From NCBI GenBank assembly GCA_051453625.1, contig JBOZIK010000001.1, positions 261,937,229 through 262,001,228 of the forward strand: a stretch of 64,000 nucleotides of DNA, read 5' to 3'. The first letter of the stretch is position 1; each line of letters starts with the position of its first letter. Shown piece by piece: positions 34,321-46,815 of this stretch. The notes beneath the pieces are model-generated. The model made no database searches, had not been told where the DNA came from, and worked only from the letters and a program-made list of their open reading frames with translations. Position numbers and translations under genes: made by a program. This DNA comes from Welwitschia mirabilis (Eukaryota > Gnetophyta > Gnetopsida > Welwitschiales).

Positions 34321-37300
34321 ATGATCTATCCAATGTACAAGATGGAATGAAAACTAATGACAAAGCCTAAAATGCCCAATAGAATTCTTACTTGCTTAAA
34401 GAAGAAATAGAGTATTTTATTAAATGTTTCTTATGTGAGTGTAATATTTTTTTATTAAAAAAATCTAAATTGATCATTAGCTAATTAAAATATATATTTA
34501 TTAATTTTAATGTCTTATTTATAATATAGGTAGTAATCATATCCTCTCTAAAAACCTTATCTCCAAAGGGAATAAAAAGGTAAAGAGTGGATCATGTCAT
34601 TGGGAAGCCAAGTCATCGATCAATTTTAATTACATCAGCTATGTAACCCTATTAAGAGAGACTATCATGCAATGTTAACAACCTTCTTATCTTGAACTCC
34701 TAAATTTTAGATTTTCTTACATTAATAACTTACTATCTACTTGATGATGAAATCTAACTAGACCCTACAACTGTGCCTTTCATCTTCATATCATACACCC
34801 TTGATTTTCAAGGCATGTATGGGAATCTAATCCTTGGGTTGTTTGAACTTCATGGTTATGATAGTTAAAATAACATAATAAGCTCAAAGGGTGGTGCAGC
34901 CTAACATAGTTCTCTATCTCTGTCAGGCTCTTCATGGCCAAAAAATATTATGTGCCTAGTAGGTAGAAGTAATTTTCAATTTTAACCCTCAAGCAATAAC
35001 AATATTTTAAATGTGGATTTAAGTGTAAAAACAAAAGAGACTAAAGAATAAAAAGTCAAAGAAACTAAGTTTGATATAATTAAACTGAGTAAATATTTTT
35101 CATCATCTAGCTTAGCTTAATTTATTTAAATCATAAAAATATGTCTAAGTAAAATAAAATCAATTTAAGAAATATTGCTCCACATCTCAACTTGATTACA
35201 AGACGATTTTTAGGCTTGCAATTCTTGAGTAAGTGCCTAAAAACTTAATAAAAAATTTAAAAAGCTAAAATAAACAAAAACATTAAAAAATGCATATATG
35301 ACTTGAAAGAGAACACTAGCTAAACAATTATTAGCTAAACTTCATGTGCAAAAAATAAAGCTAATGATTGAGAAATGACACAAAAATACATGTGCACGAA
35401 AATTTAAAAAATGCTAGAAAATAAGCCTAATTTATAGCATATGCACATGTTAATAACACTAGTAAGGAATGCCATTTAGATAATTTACTTTTATTTTCTA
35501 TCTTACACAACCTTACTTGAATGACACGCCATGCATGAACTCCTTCTGATTATTCTAAAATGTTTTGTTTTACTAGAAATATATGGATGATAATATAGTG
35601 GAACATGAAAGTTGTAGATATAACATGTAAGCTATAGAATGTCTTTATAGTTAAGGAGATCCATTTCTTAATGGAAAATAATAGGATGATGTTTCATTTA
35701 CTACCATAAGAAATGCTATAACATACTAGTAGCAACTAGGTACTGAGTTGCTATAGTACATGTATAGCACACACTTGGCTACAAGGGAAAACATAAGCAC
35801 TTATTTCATTAATGAAAAAAGAATTCATGCTTAAAGATTTAAAGTAAATAAAATCTACTATTGAAAATAGAGGAGAGGTTAAAAACATAACATTAGAGTG
35901 ATAACATGGTGCATGACTTAATGTATTCAAGAAAGTAGTGTATTTGTGAATGAAATACAAGAACAAAAATGTAGATTATCTGAAATTTTATCCTACCTAA
36001 AGAAAATCATCATTAATAACACAGATGAGAGCCTAAAAACAATTTTAGTAAATTAAAATATTTCTAATTTAGGTAGAAGGTAATGAAGATTAGTGTATGT
36101 CAAAATTAGTTAGAACATGTTTAGCAACTTTCTTTTCCAAGATCATAGTAACATTTTATTTGTAGAGAATGGATGATAACTCATATTGCTAATACTTACA
36201 TTGATACCATAATTCATAATGCCCATTTATTCATAAGTGATCCTAAGAGAGAAGGTATTAACTATTTTTCAAAATTAATATAAGTAAAAGACATTGAAAG
36301 TAATGACATGATGCATAGTTATGGATGAAATAAGCACTTTAGAAGCATTAAATGGTTAAGAAGGATAAATGTTTACATAAATATCAAATGGTAGTAGCTA
36401 TTACATCCCTCATGACATAGATTAAACAAAGCTAGATATAAGGGGATGATTCTATAAGTACTTCAATCCCATAAAATAAGTGAGTAATATACAAGCAAAA
36501 ATTATGGATGTCTAGCTTTGAAAACATTAAAGAAATAAATAACACAAGATAGAAACCCTAGAATATAAGATTAAGTAAGGGAAAAAGAAAAACTTTGTTT
36601 AGAATTATATAGAAAATTTGAAAATTTGTAGGTATGAAGTATCCATAAGTGAGCACATAAGAAGGAGTGCATAAGAGGCTATTATCACTGAAAATAGAGA
36701 GATGTATAACTAGTTCATGTTTTCTTTCCTATGCATTATGGTGCCACTAATAGATTTAGCTATAAGTTTTATGGTTTGGAAGATAGAGGTGGCAAAGAGA
36801 ATCTCTTGTACTAGTTAATACATTATTTCAATAAATTATGTAATACAAAAGAGAATTAAAACTAGCCAAATAAGATAATCCAAATCTCTAACACTACTTA
36901 TAAAAAATAACAATAAGTAAAACAGAATAAGAAAACCCTAAAAATCATTTTTTTAAAACAATAGTTTTATGACAATAGATCTTACTTTTATAGGTACTAA
37001 AACTTCATTAGGATTTCTACTAGGGTTTTTATATCTTCTAAGTATAGCTCCATAGCATAACTCATTAGTGTTCTAGCACTATGGACTAAGACCAACATAA
37101 AAAGAACCACTTCAAAACATCGAACAAAAATTCTTAACAAGGATTCAATCTATATTAGGTATAATAACTATAATATATAAAATCATTTTAGATTAGATTA
37201 AAATAAGATTTAGACTTTATTATAATAGACAAACAAAAATACATCCATAAGGAAATCAAGACAAAGATTTTAATGTCATAAAATCATTAAATCAGTAGCT

Positions 37301-38440
37301 CATCTTTAATGAAGAAACTTAAAAATAGTTAATTTAGATATTATCTTAATAATCATTTAACTATCAACTATTAATAATTTCCTCATCAATCTAATTACGT
37401 TACAAGCAAGTGCAATTGGCTTAGTAGTTAAAGAGGATTTTTAAACATAAGCATGAAGGTTTGATTTACAAAATAACTAGTTCTGCATTCACCAAAACTA
37501 GCATGTTGCCTTTGTGAAAAGTAAATTCTCTAGATTCTAGAATAATACTTTATAACCTACTAATAACATTAAAAATAACAACATAGAAGTCTAATATTAG
37601 TAAATATAGATTAAATTAGCATTGATCATAATAAATGCATAAAAACATGAGAAATCTAGATTAATAATGCTAATACAACCTCAATAACTTAGAATAAATG
37701 TGAATTTTTACATGTTAAAAAAACTCTTAACCAACCTTTTACTAGTATCTTAAGAAAAAAGTATTATATAGGTTAATAAGATGATAAAATTTCAATGTGA
37801 ACACATTCATGTATGATGTGAAAGTGATGATAAAAATTTGAAAAAAATTATGCATAACTTTACAGAAAGTTAAACTTAATAAAAATAATAATAAATTAAT
37901 AATTAGTTAGTGCACTTGTCACTCTTTCCAACTAAAATAAACATTTTTGTCAAAGTTTTCGAAAGAGTTAATGGAATGCAAAAATTGAAAGCAAAGTAGT
38001 GCATGTATTGGATGGAAAAAAAATGGAAAAATGCATGAAAATGAAAAACATGTATGAAAAATGCTAAAAAGGAAAAAATGCAATGAACCATGTCTAAATA
38101 TGCCTAAGAATGATGCATGAAAAATGAAAATAACTCCTAGAAGTAAGGATTATTCACTATGTTAAAAATTAGAACCACTACAAAGGATGAAATGATAAGG
38201 AAAATGGGAATAAAAAAGAAAATTAAAAATGAAAATTAATATTGGAATTTGATGCTCAAAAATAAGTTATGAAGTGGATTACAATTAGTTTTTAGAAACT
38301 TTCATGGGTGACATAGAAACTTAATAGATTATGCATGAAAATAAAAATCTAGAAGAGAAATTTAGCACTAAAATTCAATAGATTCATGGTGACACTAGTC
38401 AGAACTAGAAATAGCATAGGTTCTATTATGCTTCTAGATC
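34321..38440. other. No recognised gene or element
   Basis: About 4 kb of AT-rich sequence. I translated many parts on both strands and saw no TE or host protein motif. Purine-rich stretches with repeated AATGCATGAAAA-like words occur near 37,980-38,130. It may be strongly decayed TE, intergenic or intronic DNA. Confidence 0.4.
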
Positions 38441-38632
38441 TTAATATTAGTATGTAAAGTTATTAGTGAAAATGACAATTTCTAAANNNNNNNNNNNNNN
38501 NNNNNNNNNNNNNNNNNNNNNNNNNNNNNNNNNNNNNNNNNNNNNNNNNNNNNNNNNNNNNNNNNNNNNNNNNNNNNNNNNNNNNNTTAATATTAGTATT
38601 TAAAGTTATTAGTGAAAATGACAATTTCTAAA
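38441..38632. repeat. 46-bp duplication around a 100-N gap
   Basis: 38,441-38,486 and 38,587-38,632 differ at one position and flank exactly 100 N. Confidence 0.85.
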
Positions 38633-38845
38633 GTTATCGACCAAATTTAATAATGAAGAAAATGAACAGAAACAGTGACTAAAATTGGATTTGTATTAGA
38701 TGATTAAAAAATCATTAGAACTACAATTATATGTAAAAATAAAAATTACAATGGATGATGAAAAAATTATAAATGCATAAGAGAATAAAAGAGTGAATGA
38801 GAGTAAACAAAATTAGTTATTATATTCTATGAGAAATCCTTTCAA

Positions 38846-39593
38846 NNNNNNNNNNNNNNNNNNNNNNNNNNNNNNNNNNNNNNNNNNNNNNNNNNNNNNN
38901 NNNNNNNNNNNNNNNNNNNNNNNNNNNNNNNNNNNNNNNNNNNNNNNNNNNNNNNNNNNNNNNNNNNNNNNNNNNNNNNNNNNNNNNNNNNNNNNNNNNN
39001 NNNNNNNNNNNNNNNNNNNNNNNNNNNNNNNNNNNNNNNNNNNNNNNNNNNNNNNNNNNNNNNNNNNNNNNNNNNNNNNNNNNNNNNNNNNNNNNNNNNN
39101 NNNNNNNNNNNNNNNNNNNNNNNNNNNNNNNNNNNNNNNNNNNNNNNNNNNNNNNNNNNNNNNNNNNNNNNNNNNNNNNNNNNNNNNNNNNNNNNNNNNN
39201 NNNNNNNNNNNNNNNNNNNNNNNNNNNNNNNNNNNNNNNNNNNNNNNNNNNNNNNNNNNNNNNNNNNNNNNNNNNNNNNNNNNNNNNNNNNNNNNNNNNN
39301 NNNNNNNNNNNNNNNNNNNNNNNNNNNNNNNNNNNNNNNNNNNNNNNNNNNNNNNNNNNNNNNNNNNNNNNNNNNNNNNNNNNNNNNNNNNNNNNNNNNN
39401 NNNNNNNNNNNNNNNNNNNNNNNNNNNNNNNNNNNNNNNNNNNNNNNNNNNNNNNNNNNNNNNNNNNNNNNNNNNNNNNNNNNNNNNNNNNNNNNNNNNN
39501 NNNNNNNNNNNNNNNNNNNNNNNNNNNNNNNNNNNNNNNNNNNNNNNNNNNNNNNNNNNNNNNNNNNNNNNNNNNNNNNNNNNNNNNNNNNNN
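38846..39593. other. 748-N assembly gap
   Basis: The nine bases TCCTTTCAA lie on both sides (38,837-38,845 and 39,594-39,602), perhaps a short overlap of contig ends. Confidence 0.8.
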
Positions 39594-39602
39594 TCCTTTC
39601 AA

Positions 39603-41161
39603 GAATTTTTTCTATCTCCTCTTTTTTCTTGGAAATATCATTTTTCTTATGAGAGATATTCTTTATTTTGTCCTATAGTTCACTAATCCATATCATATGC
39701 TTCCTTAATATCTACTTTAAAACTAATTCACTTGAATTTAAAGAAGAGAATTATGGAGGAGGAAGAAGAGGAGAAGAAGGGGATTAAGACAATTCATCAA
39801 TGCATTTTTTACCCTTTATTAATCTTATTTCTGTTGTTATTATTATTTTTATTACTTTCTTAGAACCTAATTTAAATTCTTGTGCTTTTGAACTTAGACT
39901 ATTTTTCTATGAGTACTGATTTATATGTAATCCTTATCTCAATTATCACAATTAGGAATGATTTAAAGGATGATGTAAGTAAGGTTTAAAAATACACATG
40001 AAAGGGATAAGGTTCTATTATGACCTACATGATTGGTGATGGTTAAAAAAAGGAATTTGGACATATCAGAAGGAATGCTATCTTGAATGATCCTAATTAA
40101 CTCTAAATGGCTACTAGAGGAATGTGTAACATGGGATGTGGGTAGAATGTTTCTAATGACAAATTTAATAAGTGCTAGTTGGTTTTTATGAAGAAATATA
40201 CATGGAAAAGATCCTCCTATATTGCATGCAAATTTAATACTCAAGGCATTTTAATAATACATAAGGTGATAAGATTAAAAAATAGATCATCATAATTCTC
40301 TAAACCAAAAATAATTTTTAAATAACCTAAGAAATTGGTAAAGATAGTGCTATGAATTTAAGAATGGAGTATCCAAAATCTTCATCATCATATGTAGCAT
40401 GCTTGCAAAATACTAATACTTATCTAGGATAGCAGTAGGATTATTTTTCCCCAACAAGTAATTTCAACATCTAGTCTTAACCCTAACAAGTAGAAGAGAG
40501 CACAAAGATCAAGAAAATATGCAAAAATCTCTTCCTTAATGAAGGTTTCTTATATTCCACTCATGATGATGTACAAAGAAAGAAATGAAGAAAGTGAAAA
40601 AAAAGATAGAAATGAAGGAGAGGTAAAAGACAAATGAATGATGAAATTAGGAGGAAAAATACTTAGAAAAATGAATCAAAATAAAATAAATAATTTTATA
40701 AATATAAATCATCTTATTAACAAAATTCAATATAGAAGATGTTGTAAAAAAGTAGTATGCGAAAACTAAGTGGAGCATAATGGAAATGGATGGTAGCGCT
40801 GATCAAGTCTAGTGGCATTACTTAAAAAACTATAGAAAAGAGTGCTATATTAAAGGACAAGGATATTATAAAAGTGGATGAAGAGTTATAGAAATCTAGC
40901 ATGGAAAGTAAGATACCTTCCAAGCTTATTGGTTTTATAAAAATAATGTGAAATGAAAATAATTGGACTAGATATTCCTATCAATGGCTTTAATTGATTT
41001 ATCATGAAACTAAATGTGGATAGCTTAATCAAATTACAAGAAAAACTTATGCATTTAAGTGTCTTTCTTAAAGACGAAAATGAAGGGGTTTGATGGATGA
41101 AAAAGGTAAAATCAGATGAAAATTTAGGGAAATAAAAAAATAAAAATTAATTTTCTACCAT
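39603..41161. other. No recognised gene or element
   Basis: AT-rich with a GAGGAGGAAGAAGAGGAG purine run near 39,750. No coding motif seen on either strand. E2 begins at 41,167. Confidence 0.4.
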
Positions 41162-41166
41162 GCAAC

Positions 41167-42373
41167 TATTATGATTCCAAATTGTATGTTTTGGATGAGG
41201 TATTTTGAGTAATTTGTAGGACTATTAGACAGGTTTCAGCAAAAACAACAATTATTAAAAGTTAATCATAAAATCATGGAAATTCATAAGTATCAACACA
41301 TTTGGAGGTATTTTTATTAATTTTAATACTTTAAATTTTGAGGAGGAATTAATAAGATTCAAGACTAATTTGACTTAATGAAAGATCTTGAAGAATTATA
41401 GCATCCCCTTTAGATGATACTGCTAGATGATACCACTTGTAAGATGATAAGGATGCTAACTAGACCAAGGATGCATTCTGATATTGATCCCTATTGACAT
41501 AGTATCATCAATACCATGACATCAAGAATGACATCGGAAATTAGTTAATGCACCAAACTTTACCTAAATTGTTTATTATGTCATGCACTTTTTGTTAGCC
41601 ATTAGGGTTTTTGATACATTTATTAGATTTGTTATTGTTAGTCTTCTATTGTAATAAATACTTCCTTTTTCCTTGAAACCAATTTTATCTTCTTTGAAAT
41701 CTATAAATCTTATTATAAGAGATTAAAGAATAAGAGGTACATCTGTTAGTTACAGAGAGGAATCTTCCTTGGTATTGAACTATGTCTCCTTCATTGAGAT
41801 GCTACTACTTTGTAATAGGATGTTGGTTTGACCTTTAATGAAATTACTCTTTTACTTTTATATATTCATGTGCATATCCCTTATAGTTTATGTTGGTTAT
41901 GATTTCATAATAGTTTTATAATTGTTTAAGGTCATTAAGGAAAACCTTTTTCAAGGTTGAAATAGTTGACATTTCATAGCTTAATTGGTGCATGTTTTCT
42001 ATATTCTACTGAATGTACTTGATAGCCTAGGTTGATTAGGATTAATGATAGTTTCTTTGATTAATCTAGGTTATATGGGCCTAATCTTAGTGACAAAGAT
42101 TTGGTAGTTAAACTGATATTGCATTTAGAGTAATTTGCATTTGCATTGCACTAGTGTGTTTATTTTCTTGCATTGTTATTTTTATTATTAAATCATAAAA
42201 AGAAAAAAAATTAATTCATAAAAATTAATTCTTCAGTTTTGAGCCTAGTGGCTTTTATGGATTATGACATTTTGATTTACTCCTCTCTATACTAGTGTGT
42301 GTCTTGTAATATATTTTATAATTAACAATATTTAATAAAGGTAATAACATTTGCATAAATAAATACCATAACA
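41167..42373 (+). repeat. E2 5' LTR
   Basis: It begins TATTATGATTCC and ends CCATAACA, decayed forms of TGTTGTGATGCC and CCACAACA. It aligns throughout with 49,208-50,458, with shared runs such as TTTGAGGAGGAATTAAT (41,338 and 49,380) and TTGCATTGCACTA (42,153 and 50,221 region). It is also homologous in reverse complement to the E1 and E3 LTRs. A palindromic motif copy lies near 41,413-41,440. Confidence 0.8.
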
Positions 42374-42375
42374 TC

Positions 42376-42393
42376 TTGACACCTTTACTGGGA
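42376..42393 (+). other. E2 primer-binding site
   Basis: TTGACACCTTTACTGGGA, two bases after the LTR end, at the same spacing as in E1 and E3. It is a decayed tRNA-Asp-type site. Confidence 0.7.
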
Positions 42394-43239
42394 AAGGTAG
42401 CAAGGAGTTCAAGGATTATCATTATCTAAATAAGTTCTTTGGATTTCAATATAGGTATTTGTTTATAGTAGCATTATATTTTATGATCACAAATTTTCTT
42501 TTCACAATTTTTTAAATTTTTGTTCTACAAATAACCCACTTATTTTTCTCTATGTTATGCAAATGACTAGGTAAATAACAACCTAGGATTAGTATTTTTC
42601 TAATATTTTGTGTCTTTTTTTTTGGGTTTTCATTAACTAATAAAATAACATTATCTTCTCTATCATCCAGACAACATAGGTGGATGACTATTAGTTTTTG
42701 CTTTAGTTTTGTTTCTATTTTTATTTGTTTTTAGATTTCTACTTTTTGTTTTCTACATAGTAGTCCTCCAAGTTAGTGTCTAGATGGTAATAGAAATGAT
42801 AACTATAGATACATCATTAAGCATGTACGAATATGAAGCACTCAAGTAAAAAGACAGCATTAGAGGAAGCAAACCGTGATTAAGAAAAATATCAAAAACA
42901 ATCTAGTCAACTTTAATCTTAACCCTAGTATGCATACCTCATGTATGCAAAGAATTACAAGAGTTAAGTAACAAGATTTTTAATTTTTCATTATTTCAAC
43001 ATTTAATTTTTTAAGAGAAAGTAATAGTATAGAAGAAAATAATTTTTCTTTACCAAATTTAATGCAAACATAAAAACAAGTAGCATCGTCTAACACTTCA
43101 ATCATGATAGAAACTTCTAATGTAAACTCTAATTTAAACACAAAAGTTCCACTTAGGAATTTAATTGCCAAGAGAAATTAAAATTTAAAACCCTTTTGAC
43201 TTGCCTCCTATGATGACGTAGACTTAAAAAACTTAAATG
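42394..43239 (+). other. E2 leader
   Basis: Region between primer site and gag. It has a clear motif copy, TATCATCCAGACAACATAGG followed by TGGATGAC, at 42,661-42,690. No frame is supported. Confidence 0.45.
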
Positions 43240-44324
43240 GTTATCCAACCTTTTCAGGAAATCCAAATGAAAATCATTTTCAACTCTCACTGACATAGAA
43301 AAATTGGTGTTCACTTTAAGAAATGGGAAGAAATGAATTATTGATAAAAACTATATGATTATTTTTTCCATTACACTTAGATATATAGAAAAACTATGGC
43401 TTAAAACCATTCTTTATAAAAGTCTTAAAACCTAGAGTCAACTATAAGAAGGCATTATCAAAAATTCATGAGTGAGAGTATAATGAATAAAAGAAGAAAA
43501 GAGTTTAAAAACTTTTAACAACAACCTCATGAGGATTATTCCACAACATTTAAATGATGTATTATAGCAACTCATTCCAATCCCATTAATGAGTTTCCTA
43601 AAGAATAACTTGTGGATTTTTCATGTTGTGGCAACTTAATAAACTTAGATTTAGATATTGTATAGACGATGTTGGAAGATCTTGTTAAAATAGTTAAAAT
43701 TGGTATAAACCAACTTTTAAAGAAAATAAAATTGTAAGTTAAATGATAATGGACTTAAAATAAGTAAAACATGATAAGGAGAAAGTTTAAAATAATTCAA
43801 CAAATGTAATTAAGGATTTCACTGCTTCTTTAGAAAAGTACACTCAAATAATTCTAGATGTAAAAGTATCAATAACATGTGATATATATAAAGATAACTT
43901 TTATGTAATAAAAGAATATCCCTTGTTGTCAACTTATAAAGAGAAAATACTTGAAGAAGTGAGTGCATTTAACCAAAGGCCTTTCAATTTTCAAAACTAA
44001 ATGTAATATCAATAAGAAATGAGTGGACAATCGAATTAGAAATCTTTTGAGAATAGATTAAATAATTTAGACTTTCAACCAAATAATGTCCAATCAAGTA
44101 GCTCAAGCTCTTAATCAAGTTCTTCAACTTTTCAAAAGAAAACTCAAAATGATCTAGTTATAGAAGAGTTGAGAAAAACTAATACAAACATTGAAAATTT
44201 AGTTAATGCATTTTAACAAACAATGTTAGCCATTCAAATATCACAAGTATCTCTTGCAACTTAACCTTTTCCAAGTCCAAATGAAGTAAAAAGAGATTGT
44301 AAAGCATGTGATGCAATACCACCT
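43240..44324 (+). pseudogene. E2 gag remnant
   Basis: Plus-strand pieces: KFMSESIMNKRRKEFKNF (partner of KRFMSE...KQFTNF in E1), QQPHEDYSTTFK, HSNPINEFPKE, CCGNLINLDLDIV and MLEDLVKIV, then near the end NDLVIEELRKTNTNIENLV. Order follows E1 gag, but the YFYSGL block is missing or unreadable. Stops and frame changes are frequent. Confidence 0.6.
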
Positions 44325-44884
44325 ATCCATGTGATTTCAAATTTCAAAAATTATGGAGAAGGTAAGGAAGAAGATGATACAAAAATTTTGAAAACATATA
44401 ATTTTCCTTTAACTTTAGATGAGCCTTCACGAAAATCAAAGTAAAAAGATAAGCTACCTCTTAGCTTGATAAACTAAATACAAATCCTACTTTTGATAAT
44501 TACTTAAAAGCCTTGACACAATATGATAATATCAACTAATCTTTTTAGATACTCNNNNNNNNNNNNNNNNNNNNNNNNNNNNNNNNNNNNNNNNNNNNNN
44601 NNNNNNNNNNNNNNNNNNNNNNNNNNNNNNNNNNNNNNNNNNNNNNNNNNNNNNATCCATGTGATTTCAAATTTCAAAAATTATGGAGAAGATAAGGAAG
44701 AAGATGATACAAAAATTTTGAAAACATATAATTTTTCTTTAACTTTAGATGAGCCTTCATGAAAATCAAAGTAAAAAGATAAGCTACCTCTTAGCTTGAT
44801 AAACTAAATACAACTCCTACTTTTGATAATAACTTAAAAGCCTTGACACAAGATGATAATATCAACTAATCGTTTTAGATACTC
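44325..44884. repeat. 230-bp duplication around a 100-N gap in the gag-PR linker
   Basis: 44,325-44,554 and 44,655-44,884 are equal in length with about 7 mismatches and flank exactly 100 N. The coding sense is IHVISNFKNYGE, then EEDDTKILKTYN and LTLDEPS, the linker between Gag and protease. ENPKYAKL follows just after at about 44,890. Confidence 0.85.
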
Positions 44885-44989
44885 TTGCAAGAAAATCCAA
44901 AGTATGCTAAGCTGTGAAAATACCTATATAAAAAAAAAACAAAAACATGCTATTTCTAGTAGATTGTTTCTTATATAGTATATTTTCAA

Positions 44990-45511
44990 CTTAGTCATAT
45001 GAAAAGCACCTAAATTTAAAGACTCCAAGGTAACAATAGTAAGTGTTAATTTGAAAGAACATAAAAAAATTAGAAAAGCTTTAAGTAACATAGGAGCAAG
45101 TGTAAACATTATACCTGTTCATATTTTTAAAAGACGTAGGTTAGAAGATAAAATTAAATCTACATAAATTACCTTAGAGTTAGATGATATATCAATAAAA
45201 AAACCTATAGGAGTCATTAAAGACTTAGTTATCAAAATATAACAAGTCTTCCATTCTATGTATGTGTTCATAGTTAAAGCATAACATGATGGAAGCTACC
45301 CACTACTTTTAATAAAATCCTTTTATAAAACCATCCACTGCATTATAGACACATGAGTAGGATTAATGGAATATCACATTGGTAACAAGAAGTATACTAT
45401 TATAGTTTTTGATGTCACAAAAAAGATATGGGAGATGAGGAAAACTTAGGAAAAAGAGCTAAATCAACTTTATTTATACAACATCACCCAGTTAAATAAA
45501 GATTAAAAATA
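44990..45511 (+). pseudogene. E2 aspartic protease remnant
   Basis: One plus-strand frame reads RKALSNIGASVNIIPVHIFK, RRRLEDKIKS, ITLELDDISIKKPIGVIKDL, HDGSYPLLLIKSFYKTIHCI, then VGLMEYHIGNKKYTIIVFDV. This is a full-length gypsy protease fold pattern. The catalytic D-x-G-A-S site reads NIGAS, an Asp-to-Asn change, and the second conserved 'LLGRPF' block reads LLIKSF. Three stops interrupt. The tail LFIQHHPV-like string at about 45,470-45,500 is shared with E1 and E3. Confidence 0.75.
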
Positions 45512-45660
45512 NNNNNNNNNNNNNNNNNNNNNNNNNNNNNNNNNNNNNNNNNNNNNNNNNNNNNNNNNNNNNNNNNNNNNNNNNNNNNNNNNNNNNNNNN
45601 NNNNNNNNNNNATCAACTTTATTTATACAACATCACCCAGTTAAATAAATATTAAAAATA
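45463..45660. repeat. 49-bp duplication around a 100-N gap
   Basis: 45,463-45,511 and 45,612-45,660 differ at one position and flank exactly 100 N, at the end of the protease. Confidence 0.85.
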
Positions 45661-45739
45661 CTATAAGAGTTAATTATGCATAATAATATAATAGAAATGA
45701 ATAGTTCTAAACACAAGGATAAAGAAGTAAAATATGTTA

Positions 45740-46460
45740 ACAAGAAAGAATTTTAACATGTGAAATTAATTAATAAAATTTCTTATAAACACTATCATCC
45801 ACTATAGTCATTCAGACAATAGTCAGAAAAGGTAGAATTCAATAAAAGAAAAACAAAAATAATGAAAAATGGAAAGATATAATTACTAATTAAAGAAGCA
45901 CAAAAAGTATTCAACACAGTAAGGTCAAAGGCAATAATAAGGAGAGGAGGAATAATGAAGAACCTATATAATGTCAACCAAAATTGAGAAAAAATAGACC
46001 TATCTTTTCCAATGCTATAATCGAATTTAAAAAGTCTTCCCATGTTTCCGCTTTTTAGTATCATAAAATACTCAAAGACACATCTTTTACTTTTCTTCTA
46101 AGTCCACTTTAGCTTATACATCTAATATAAATCTTTTTAAAAGTATGACTTAGGATATCTTAGACTTCTAAATTGTAGAAGATTTTATCCTTTTGATGAT
46201 TCATACTTAGAGTAAAGAGTTAGAAAATGTTTTAAGTATATTAAACCTACTTTATTCATTCATCTTAAGAAGCTTTCTCCAAATTTTTTGATTCCTTATG
46301 AAATCATTAATCTTTTTCATTCTTAATATCAATATTTAGATGGAATTTATATTTGGAGCTCTTCATATCATACAAGACTGTTCTTTAATAAATGGTTTAA
46401 ACTCTTTATCTCTCATATTGTAAATAAATTCTATAGAGTTAAAATGTTATGTTATCATTC
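45740..46460 (+). pseudogene. Segment Y of E2: unassigned, shared with E3
   Basis: About 0.7 kb that aligns with 58,900-59,600 (reverse complement) in E3, between protease tail and integrase tail. Broken frames share strings such as YVKPT(L) with IHPKKLS and a following NF (46,245-46,290 here), IKLFHSQY-like and KFYRVKML-like pieces. In E1 this place is filled by RT-RH-IN and I find no Y there. A motif copy lies at 45,793-45,822. I recognise no protein family. It could be a captured or replaced reading frame, or non-coding filler that happens to be conserved by descent. Confidence 0.45.
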
Positions 46461-46699
46461 ATATGTACCATTTATATTATATAAACTAGTCTCTGTTTGA
46501 TTTGGTTCTTATTTTTCTAAGAAAGTATATCACTCTAGATCCATATCCTTAGGTTAATAAATGTTTCTTTTTCTTTTATTCAAATAAAATGTTGTAAAGG
46601 ATTTAGAATCTAAATAAAATTTTATTTTTAGTTTGCTTTATACTTCATTGTAATTTTAAGTTGTTCTGTTTTTATCCTTGATTTTTATTTTGCATAGCA

Positions 46700-46815
46700 A
46701 ATAAACCTCTAAATGATTAGGTCCTTATCTTTTAGAGAAATTACATTCTAATGGCTCAATTGAAATTTTTGATTTAAACACTAGAAAAATTATAAAAAAA
46801 TGAATAAGGTTTAAA
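46700..46815 (+). pseudogene. E2 integrase C-terminal tail
   Basis: The plus strand reads GPYLLEKLHSNGSIEIFDLN then TRKIIKK. It matches the tails of E1 (PVEKVHFNKSIKILDLET) and E3 (YSLEKLHSKGLVEILNLKIG). The integrase core that should precede it is absent. Confidence 0.65.
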
